Part shown: piece by piece, positions 29,103 through 37,139 of the stretch
Layout: every line of letters starts with the position of its first letter
How positions within the stretch are numbered: the stretch's first letter is position 1
NCBI GenBank assembly: GCA_022709905.1
Contig: JAKLHY010000009.1
Location: forward strand, 83,876-147,875
Length of the DNA: 64,000 bases
Source: Verrucomicrobiota bacterium
GTDB lineage: Bacteria > Verrucomicrobiota > Verrucomicrobiia > Limisphaerales > UBA1319
Direction of reading: 5' to 3'
Notes under the pieces: model-generated
What the model was told of the DNA's origin: nothing
Database searches by the model: none
Seen by the model: the letters and a program-made list of their open reading frames with translations, nothing else
Program-made: the position numbers and the translations under genes

Positions 29103-29623
29103 GCGAGTTCTCCCCGTTTCAGAGTTTGGTTGATGCATTCGAACAGGGCCATCCGGACCCGCTGCATCGTTTTATAGACCGCCTCCACACTCAGACCTTG
29201 GGCTTGCGAAAACGACTGGATCGTCTGGTCGCTGTGGTAGTAGTGCCGCACGAGGTCGCGTTGCCGATCGGGCAATTTCTCCAGGCATTGGTTCAAGGCC
29301 CGCGCCCGCTCCCGAAGCACCGCATCCTCCTCCATTTGCTGCTGGCCGAGCCGTTCGACGACATCCGGGTCCAGCGTCAATGCCAGCGATTTCTGCTTGC
29401 GGTAATGGGCGGCCACCAGGTTGCGGGCGATGCCACACAGCCAGGGCGACATTTCGCGCTGGCAGTCGAATCGATCCCGAATCTTCCAGGCAGTCAGACT
29501 GGCCTCCTGAAACAACTCCTCCGCGTCGGCGCGGTTGGGCACGAGCGTGGCGATGAAGCGATAAAGCCCGCTCTGGCACTCGACGTACCGCTCGATAAAC
29601 TGGTCATCCCGACTGCTGGTCAT
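29099..29623 (-). CDS. ECF-type RNA polymerase sigma factor
   Basis: The 174-residue sigma-70 family protein has region 2 (about 10-80: FIATLVPNRADAEELFQEAS, WLCGIARNLVAAHYRKQ) and region 4 (about 115-168: LPDRQRDLVRHYYHSDQ, then a helix-turn-helix ending VYKTMQRVRMALFECI). It has the size and motifs of the PVC-type ECF groups that pair with FecR proteins. It is the first gene of a two-gene operon with the FecR-CBM9 gene. A TGTCCA-N17-CAATAC motif faces it 60 bases upstream, suggesting autoregulation. Confidence 0.93.
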   Translation of the reverse strand: MTSSRDDQFIERYVECQSGLYRFIATLVPNRADAEELFQEASLTAWKIRDRFDCQREMSPWLCGIARNLVAAHYRKQKSLALTLDPDVVERLGQQQMEEDAVLRERARALNQCLEKLPDRQRDLVRHYYHSDQTIQSFSQAQGLSVEAVYKTMQRVRMALFECINQTLKRGELA

Positions 29624-29683
29624 ATCTGTCGCGCGGCCTGGGTGAAGGCCTCGTCAGGCGCCCCATGCGGCCTCGTCTGCGAA

Positions 29684-29712
29684 GTATTGTCGAAATCGCC
29701 GGAAATTGGACA
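29684..29712 (-). promoter_or_regulatory. Putative ECF-dependent promoter facing the sigma/FecR operon
   Basis: Read on the minus strand it is TGTCCAATTTCC, then eight bases, then CGACAATAC. The hexamers TGTCCA and CAATAC are exactly 17 bp apart, as in the three other copies in this window. It lies 60 bases before the sigma gene start and is back-to-back with another copy facing right. Confidence 0.7.
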
Positions 29713-29719
29713 AAAAAGA

Positions 29720-29748
29720 TGTCCAATTCCAGCGGAACCCGAAAATAC
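29720..29748 (+). promoter_or_regulatory. Putative ECF-dependent promoter, rightward copy
   Basis: TGTCCAATTCC at 29720-29730 and CGAAAATAC at 29740-29748 repeat the motif with the same 17-bp spacing. It ends five bases before the ATG at 29754, so a transcript would be leaderless or nearly so. It forms a near-perfect inverted repeat with the leftward copy. Confidence 0.7.
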
Positions 29749-29753
29749 ACGGC

Positions 29754-30150
29754 ATGAGACTCACGCTCTTAAGCGCCCTGCTGTGTGCAAACGCGGCATT
29801 TGCCGCGGAACCGACGACTGCACCGGTGAATAGACACGTCTGGGACCATGCCGCGCTCAAGCGTTGTTCCAGCCCCTATCGGCGCGAGGTCGTGACGCAA
29901 GTCGCTGATCACCGCGCAGCTGCTTGCCGCCGGGATGGAAGCCGACGCGCGCATGGCAGATCGGCACCGAGTGGCACCGGCCCTTCGTGGAATCGGTTGT
30001 TGCGCAAAGCCGCCGCAGCGATGGTCGAGAGGAACCATACTTAGAACGCCTTTGCGAGCGGACGGGCACCCCATCCGTCGAACCGCTCCCGTTGAAAGGC
30101 AACACGGTGACCATGCCGGAGGTAAAGCTCTGGGGCATCGCCACAATCGA
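29754..30150 (+). pseudogene. Decayed secreted enzyme gene: signal peptide plus C-terminal remnant
   Basis: The 5' end encodes a normal signal peptide, MRLTLLSALLCANAAFAAEP. After about 45 codons the frame loses protein-like character. In another frame from about 29950 there is protein-like sequence (EWHRPFVESVVAQ, EPYLERLCERTG) ending in NTVTMPEVKLWGIATIE, which resembles the closing beta-strands of a glycosidase accessory domain. The two ends belong plausibly to one gene whose centre is gone. The family cannot be named. It stands directly behind a copy of the putative ECF promoter, so it was probably a target of the adjacent sigma factor. Confidence 0.5.
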
Positions 30151-30307
30151 ATGCGAAGGGCCACCGGCAGATCCCCTGCCTTCGGACTTTCGGCCGCAGT
30201 TCCCCGCCCCCCGGATTCCCGATGTCACGGCACCCATCCAGGCAGCTAAGGCCAGCCCGTGGGTGCACCACGCCCGGTGTGGCAAGCCAGTCAGCGGGGA
30301 TCCATGG

Positions 30308-32947
30308 CTATCGGGATTGGGGACTGCTTGGTTTGCCTGCGGCCGCGGTTGCCTGGACGCGAATCCGGACGGGCTGGCTGTAGGACCGGGCGCCATGGTT
30401 GTCACGGGCCCGGGCCTCGATGGTGAATTCTCCCTCGGCGGTTGGTTGCCAATCGCACGAAAACGGCGGCTCGGTGGCGTGGCCGATCATTCTCTTGTTG
30501 GCGTAATAATCCACGCGCTGGATCCAGCCGTCCGGGTCCTTCGCCTCGACGCGCAGCGTCACCGTGTGCCGTGGCTGGACGGGTCCGGGGTTGGATGATA
30601 TCTGGATCGAAGGTGGGCCGTTAGGAGAACCGTGCCGGGTGGCTGCGCAGAGATACGCATAGGTTGCGGCGGCTGGGGCAATGTTTTGCCAGACCGTGTA
30701 TTCGCCGCTGGCCACGGCATAGCGGTTATCGCACCACATTTCCGCCAGCGGCCACGAATCTTTTGCGGGGTAAAGCCGGTCGTAGGCCCAAAACGCCGCA
30801 TAAACCGAATTGGGGTGCATGAAGTCTTGAGTGGACGGGCCGTACGGTACGATGCCCGGCTGAAAGTCCCGGTATTCCAGCGCCCAGGCGTCGAGGTTTA
30901 AAACCTCGCGCGGGCACCGCTGGCCCAGGCCGGTCACCCACGTCATGTTCAGCGGATTGCCGCCCAGGAAGAAGTCGGCAGTAGTGAACACCGCCGCCAG
31001 ATAGTCCGGCTTGCCTGTCAGAGCGTGGGCCAACATCGCTTCGTGAGGCACCGGCGTGGTCAATTTTCCGAGAAATGACGGCAGGTGTGGATCACGGCCA
31101 ACGCGATACGTGTGTCTCCGGGCAGGCTCCAGCACATAAGCATCTGCTGCCTTCAACACCGCTCCTTTAATCGCCTGCTTCAGTTCAGGGTCGCCCGCGC
31201 CATGAGGGAGCGTGGCGTAGGCAAAACAGGCCCAGGTGGACCAACCGCCATTCCAACTGGAACCGATGGTCTGATCGGCGGACTTCACCGCGTTCGCCTC
31301 TTTGAATTTGAGGTGGAAGGCTTCCTCCCCGGTGAGCTTGTACAGCCACGCCGACGCGTACGCTTTCGCTTCAATTGGGCCGTCGTGGGCTTCCGCCCAG
31401 GCGTAGGCCGACCTCGCTTCACGAGTCCAGTCGGCGATGGCGGCTTCGAGTTGCTGGGTTTGGCTGGAGATTTGCCGGCAGCAATAAGCCAGGTTCGCCG
31501 CCAAACCAGCGTAGCCGTAGGTCATCTCGGCGGTCGCTCCCTGCACGACCCATTTTCGGCTATCCTCGTACGAAGGATAGCCGTTCTGCTCGGGAAAGTC
31601 CCCCTCGGCGTCGCCATCCACTCGGCCGCCTGTAACGCCGCCATCAAACACCGCCCGCGACCTGCGGTAGTAATGGATGAGCCAGGCCGCCTCATCCAGG
31701 AGGTCAGGCAATCCGTTCCCGCTCTCCGGAAGGTTCAACTCGCCGTCGGAAAAATTGCGCGGCGCCAGCTCAAACGCGAGCAGGAGGTAACGTGGCACAA
31801 TGCTATGCGAGCCGTAGCCGTCCCAATCCCCGGCATCGTGGTACCACCCCCAAACCGGGTGACTGATGTGGCCCTCATGGGTGTCGGCCTTGCGTTCCCA
31901 ACTCGTGTACGGCCGCTTCAGTTCGATCCCCGCTCGATGGTGGTAAAGCCCCCGGCAGGTCACATAAAACGCATCACGGTAGACATCTTCACTGATTCGG
32001 AACGGATACGAACACCCCAGGCCTTCGACCGCCAGCACGTATTCTCCCGGTTGCCCAAAACTGGAAAAATCGCATTCGCAAACGTCCGCATTCGACCAGT
32101 TCTGATGCGGCACATCCTTGGGCACGGCTGAGTCGATGTGCGTTCGCGGCGTCCGCCGTTTCACCTTTCCACTGAACGCGACATCGGACCCGCGAGCGGC
32201 CACTAGGTGAAACGGCCGGCCCTCCAAGGCCGCCAAATCGAGTGGGCCGCGATCTCCCATCCACTGGCTTAAATAGCCGACCTTCACGGGCGCCCTGGGA
32301 GCATACCCGAGTTGGTTCACGTGTACCGCTTCGGATCGCGTTGAACGGAAGTCATACCGAATGGGCCACGTCTTCAGGTTGCCCGCGAGGTTGCCAACGC
32401 TCAGTTCATAGCTCTTGCCGGGCTTGAGTGGCTGCGAAAAGAAGAGGTACAAGTAATGGTTGTTAACCACTTCTCCTGAGCCCCCGGCAAAGTCGCTGCC
32501 TTTGGATTTGCGACCGATGTCGGTCGGGTGCCTGCCGCCGCCAAAATCGGGATCGTCGTCACTGCGCAGCGTGTAGTTTGCAGTCTGAGCAGCCGCCGGC
32601 AGGTCGAGCGGCCATCGGTGGACCACACAACGATTCCGCGGTTCGTGGTAGCCGCTGTGCTTGACCCAACCATCGTTAAACTCCAGCCAGAGGATGCGGT
32701 CGCTCACCACGGCGACATCGATCAGGTCCGCGCCGTCCGGACTGCCGCCAGGATCGGCCTGAACGCCCCAAGGCGGCGCGAGCCAGAAAGAGGATGCGAG
32801 CAGGCAAAGGGCAGCGCACCGAAGCGGGTCGGCTGGCCGCGCAACGGCTGATGTCTCCGCCCCGGCGCATTCACGGATGAGGGCTGAGAGGCCGGGGCTG
32901 CACACTGCAGCACCAGCACTTCTTCGAGTTAAGAAACGGCGAGTCAT
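30308..32947 (-). CDS. Glycoside hydrolase family 9 (endoglucanase-like), secreted
   Basis: The 879-residue protein has an export signal in an unusually long N-terminal region (about 1-65), then a CelD-type Ig-like domain ending in VHVNQLGYAP, and the GH9 (alpha/alpha)6 barrel. The catalytic base motif is HDAGD with Asp371 and Asp374. The C-terminal signature GEYTVWQNIAPAA carries the acid Glu at about 749, matching the family's NE-x5-NAP region. The C-terminus has an extra Ig-like domain (PSIQISSNPGPVQP, then DPDGWIQRVDYYANKRMIG). It should cleave beta-1,4-glucans or related polymers outside the cell. Its ATG overlaps the stop of a broken hydrolase gene upstream (ATGA), so the two were coupled. 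Confidence 0.92.
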   Translation of the reverse strand: MTRRFLTRRSAGAAVCSPGLSALIRECAGAETSAVARPADPLRCAALCLLASSFWLAPPWGVQADPGGSPDGADLIDVAVVSDRILWLEFNDGWVKHSGYHEPRNRCVVHRWPLDLPAAAQTANYTLRSDDDPDFGGGRHPTDIGRKSKGSDFAGGSGEVVNNHYLYLFFSQPLKPGKSYELSVGNLAGNLKTWPIRYDFRSTRSEAVHVNQLGYAPRAPVKVGYLSQWMGDRGPLDLAALEGRPFHLVAARGSDVAFSGKVKRRTPRTHIDSAVPKDVPHQNWSNADVCECDFSSFGQPGEYVLAVEGLGCSYPFRISEDVYRDAFYVTCRGLYHHRAGIELKRPYTSWERKADTHEGHISHPVWGWYHDAGDWDGYGSHSIVPRYLLLAFELAPRNFSDGELNLPESGNGLPDLLDEAAWLIHYYRRSRAVFDGGVTGGRVDGDAEGDFPEQNGYPSYEDSRKWVVQGATAEMTYGYAGLAANLAYCCRQISSQTQQLEAAIADWTREARSAYAWAEAHDGPIEAKAYASAWLYKLTGEEAFHLKFKEANAVKSADQTIGSSWNGGWSTWACFAYATLPHGAGDPELKQAIKGAVLKAADAYVLEPARRHTYRVGRDPHLPSFLGKLTTPVPHEAMLAHALTGKPDYLAAVFTTADFFLGGNPLNMTWVTGLGQRCPREVLNLDAWALEYRDFQPGIVPYGPSTQDFMHPNSVYAAFWAYDRLYPAKDSWPLAEMWCDNRYAVASGEYTVWQNIAPAAATYAYLCAATRHGSPNGPPSIQISSNPGPVQPRHTVTLRVEAKDPDGWIQRVDYYANKRMIGHATEPPFSCDWQPTAEGEFTIEARARDNHGARSYSQPVRIRVQATAAAGKPSSPQSR

Positions 32948-33564
32948 GGCTTTTCGGATGGAGGGTGCAGTTGTTCGCACGTCGTGAGGAGCAATGCCCA
33001 GTCTCCATCTCCGGGCGGCTTGGGCGAGGTCCACTGCGGGCCGGTGGCTTCCTCCGGCAACTTGATCCAATGACCCGTGCGCGGGTTGAACCAGCGCGCG
33101 CGATAGCTGTTGGCCCCAGCCAGTTTGACGGTCATTTGCATCGGGCTCGGCAGGTAGAGGGCATAGACCACTCCGGGCTCTGCCAGGCAGATCGCCGACA
33201 CCATGACATCCCGTTCCCGCGCATGGCACAACATCCGCTCGTACTTTTGCCAGAAAGCGACGTTGAACCGTTTGAGGTCAAAGGCGGGATTCCGCACGTC
33301 ATCGGGTCGGGCTGCAGGCCACGGATTCAGGTAAAGCTTGAAGTCCGGCGTGGTCTTGACGGGCTGTCCCCACGGCCGGTCTTCGTTGCGGCCATAGACC
33401 AGCACGCGGAGGCGGTTGACCTTGAGCGCGGCCAGGCGGTCAATGGCCTGGCGGATGACCGCATCGTCTTCCCAACCCATGAGATAATAGGTCGTGGTGC
33501 CATTCCAGAAGTAGTGTTCGCCCGTGCCCGCATAGAGGAAATGCTCCGGATACTGTGGGTCCAC
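32944..33564 (-). pseudogene. Internally deleted DUF4038/DUF5060-type hydrolase
   Basis: The 206-codon frame begins at a GTG just after a stop codon, with sequence that normally follows a signal peptide (RGQLRVDPQYPEHFLYAGTG). It continues to RERDVMVSAI, corresponding to barrel strand 3-4, and then jumps directly to CLAEPGVVYALYLPSP, the C-terminal sandwich. Compared with the intact relative at 18441-19826 (about residues 150 and 392) some 240 residues are missing, including the catalytic Asn-Glu strand; the frame is preserved. The signal peptide is also lost. It can hardly be an active hydrolase. It overlaps the GH9 start by ATGA. Confidence 0.75.
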
Positions 33565-33809
33565 GCGCAGTTGGCCGCGACGCTAACGAGCAGGTTCGTG
33601 AAGTCGCATCTTCTCCCTGCCGCCCGAGGACCTTTCGCTGGCGCGAGAATGCCTTCGTGGAGTGTCCCATCACACAGGGCCATTTGATTTTCCATAATCT
33701 TCAAGGCGGTACGTGCGCCTCGCGGGCGCCGTGCAGGGGTGTGCTCCACTTCCTGCGCCAGAACCCAGGGTGCGGTGCGCGTGCGTTGTCTCAGGGGCGT
33801 TGTCATGGG
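33565..33809. other. Short intergenic remnant
   Basis: This 245-base stretch lies between the broken hydrolase and the frameshifted gene. Minus-strand frames contain protein-like scraps (e.g. HPGFWRRKWSTPLHG near 33760), but no recognisable domain. It probably includes the lost 5' end of the broken hydrolase. Confidence 0.3.
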
Positions 33810-36800
33810 TCAGAACGGACGCGGCAGCGCTATGCAGCCGTCCGTTTCCATGGTTGCGGATTGGCCGTTGACCAGGACCTCGGGTGAGTTCATTCCGCGC
33901 ACCTGAATCCTTGCTGCTAGTGGGCTTTGGGCGTCACCTGGACGTGCGGCGTGCTCAATCGCCAGCCGGCGTTCCTTGAGCCAGGCGGTTACGCGCATCA
34001 TCCCGACCTTGCCGTGCGGCTCGACCGTGATCCCGCCCGGGAACTCCAGCCTCCAGGAGGTGGTGTCCGGAAGGGGCGTGTAGGCCACAAAGGCGCCGGT
34101 GATCGGTTCGAACTCGATGCAGGCCATGCGGCCCGGTTCGACAGTTAGGACCGCGCCGCCCTTCTCGACGCGGCCCGTGCGGCTGAACTGGGCCAGGGTG
34201 GTTTCCCGCTCCACATCCTTGGCCAGATAGGGCCAGGTGCCGTTCACGCGGCGATACGGAAAGCACTGGTCGGTGGGTGTCTGCCGGTCCCAATCGCCTG
34301 TGTAGCCGGGCTTGAAACCGGCCTCGAGCGTGTCCGCTCCGGAAACGAGTTTTGCGTGGACTGTCTTCCCCGCGGCGTCCCAACGCGACTCCACGCTTAC
34401 ACCGGCGATGTGCTGCTGAAACGCGGCGAAATCCTTGAACTCGGTGGCGTCGCCCACTTCAAGGGCGAAGCCCCCCCAGGCTTCGTCGAGGTCGGCGCGG
34501 TTTCGGTCAAGCGGCGCTCCGGAGCGGTAGTTGAAGAGGTTCAACACCAGCGTGGTCTTGAGCCTGCCGCCGCCCTGCAGTTCGGTGAGTTCGCCTTCGT
34601 CGGTGAGGAGGACCTCGGTGTCACGGCCGAGATCGGTGGCGCCGGGGAGCGGCATGATGCCGATGAATGTCACGCCGTCTTTGATGGTGAAGCGCTGGCC
34701 GAATGCGCCGCGAACGGGCCACTCGGTTACCTGGCGCCCATCCAGATGAATCTCCCAGGTGGGCTTCGGTTGCAGATCGAGCAGCGCAATGGAAGTCTGC
34801 ACGCTGGTAACGTGGGTGGGCAGGGCGCGATCCCCCGAGTAATGGAGCCTCGGGTACGGCGATGTGAAGGCGAGCAGCTTGTTGCGATGCTGCAGCGAGG
34901 CGATGAACCCGCCTTGCTGGCCAATGCCGCCGTTGGGATTGCGCTGTTGCGTCCCGTGCCAGAGGCTGTCGAGGAACTCGGTGCGATTGACGCCGAAGCG
35001 CGCGAGCAGCGTGCCGACTTGTTCCGTGCGGTCGGCGTGTCGGTCATCGCGCCGCCATTGAGCCATGAGCGGCACGGTTTGATTGCCGATGGCGACGTCA
35101 ATCGTGGCCAGGCCGTAGTGTTGGCCCAGATAGGCGCGCTTCCAGAGCGGCGTGGCGCCGAACTGGCCCCATTGCTTGTAGCTGGCGGTCATCCCGAACG
35201 GCAGCGGCTTGTCGTCCACCACATTCGCCAGCCATTCGTCCGCCCAGGGGCCTTGGAGCGTCTGCTGCGCGATGACACCGGGGTCCGCATCGTGGCCCAG
35301 CATCGGCATGCCGCCGGGAATGTTCTGGCGCCCCGCGTCGGTCAGCGCGCCCCTCTTGGAAAGCGTGTGAACGATGTGCTTGGTGCCGTCTTGAATCGCC
35401 AGCAAATAGGCAATGCCGGTCCGCCCGGACGATGAGACAAAGCGTTTGAGCGACGGATGGTAGAGCGCCGCGAGTTCGCCCACCGACTTGGCCAGGATGT
35501 TCCGTCCCATCATGCGGTCGAACGACGTAGGCCCGAAGTCGGCGAAGACTTTTTGGTCCTTGAGCGAGATGGAGAAGTAGTAGTGGTCGATGGACTCCTG
35601 CGTGCTGCCGTCGAACCAGCACCAGGTGCGCAGGGGCCATTGCTCCAAACCGTAGCGGCCTTCGGCGAGCATCGCTTCCGAGCCGAGGATATGCCCACCG
35701 AGCAGCGTGCCATTGGCGGCCCAGTGGTTAAGTTCATCGTGCCCATCGCGCGGCAGTAGGTGCGATAGACGCTGGCGTTGCCGCGCCAATCGCCGGTGCG
35801 TTTGATGTAGTCCTGGTTTTGCTGGCCTCCGATGTAGCCCTGGACCAGGTCCTTGATGTCGCGGTCCGGCATGAGCCACGCCCACCAATAGAGCTTCCAG
35901 TGCTCGCGCACCGGCTCCGGCCAGGTGTCGCTGAAGAGCATGTAATCCTGCGTCATTTCGGCCGCCTGGAAGCCGTCCCAGGTGCGCGGCGGCTTGGCGA
36001 GCATGGCATCCATCCATTGGCCGTAGGCCTCCGGTGTGGCCGGGTAATCCTGGATGTGGCCCAGGGCCTTGAGTTCCTGCACGCGCTGCCATTGCCAGTC
36101 GGGCATCCACGCGGGACGCTGGAAAGCATGCTTGGAGGTGAAAGCGAGGAGCTGCCCGGCCGTCGGCATGACCGCCGTGGGTGCGCCACGCTTCCCGGAG
36201 GGCAACGTAACTGCCAAGTCGCCAGCGAGGGTCGCCGCCGGTGCGACCTTCAGCTTCACGAGCAATCGGGGCGCATGGATGATGATGCCGCGTCCGCCAG
36301 TGGCCGTGCCCCATTCGTAGCCCCCGTGCCAGTAACCCAGGTCGTAGGTTTCCCATTTGCGCAGCACCAAGCCATTGCCATCCAATGTCTTCAACCGCTC
36401 GGCCAGCGTCGTGCCGAACGCGGAGTCCGTGAGCAGTGCCGTGAGGTCAAGCCGGCCTTCCGGTGACCGGGTTGACACTTCGGTCGGGCCGAACTGTCGG
36501 GAAAAGCAGTCCTCGTTTTCATCCCGGGCGCCAAAGTGCTTCCAGTAGGCAACGCCGTTGACCGACGCGTTGAAGGTGGGTCCGCGCTCGCGGTCCGCGG
36601 TCCAAGGCTGGCGCAGGACCCAGGCCACCGCGTGCCAGCGGGGCTGCTCCTTCTCCCAAGTGTCGCCCAGGAACGACATGCCCGGCGGCTCGGCATACCC
36701 TTCGGCCCACAATTCGGTGGCGCGGTGCGGCAGGATCAGTTCGACCCTGTCGACGGCAAAGCCTTTGCGCAGCTCGTCGGCGATGCGTTGGGCGCAGCCG

Positions 36801-37129
36801 GGAAACCGCACCAGGACCGAGCGATGGACGGCATCGAACACGATGGCCCCCGGTTTGGCGCCGCCGTCACGCTGGGCGGGGGACCAGACCGCATTCGATC
36901 CAGTGCCGCCGGGATTGTGCTGGGTCTCCACGACCAGGCCATCACCCGCCAGGACGACAGGTGTATTCCAGAAGGCACGGAACCCGGAGATGCCGGCGAG
37001 TTGGGGCTGGTCGAAGGTGAGGCACTCCGCCCCGCCCATTTGCCACGCGGACGCGATCCATCCGAAGAGAGCGGCAAACGCGGCCAACCGCAATGAGGCG
37101 TTGCCACGGCAGCGCAGGAAGATGCTCAT
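33810..37129 (-). pseudogene. Large secreted protein interrupted by a frameshift, family unrecognised
   Basis: Two overlapping minus-strand frames form one product of about 1105 residues. The 5' part starts MSIFLRCRGNASLRLAAF (signal peptide) and runs to YCRAMGTMN; protein-like sequence then continues one frame over as LNHWAANGTLLGGHILGSEA. A single missing base near 35738-35745 explains the shift. The product is beta-sandwich-like in the first third, then rich in Trp/Tyr helices (PAWMPDWQWQRVQELKALGH, TWPEPVREHWKLYWWAW), and beta-rich at the end. This resembles the toroid-plus-sandwich build of polysaccharide lyases, but no catalytic motif is certain. Without the frameshift (possibly a sequencing error) it would be a normal gene, ten bases downstream of the SGNH hydrolase gene. 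Confidence 0.7.
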
Positions 37130-37139
37130 AGGGACAGGC

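Noticed and set aside
29701..29730. Simple operator palindrome GGAAATTGGACA/TGTCCAATTCC
   Set aside because: The symmetry is explained by two back-to-back copies of the promoter-like motif, each followed by its own CAATAC-type block.
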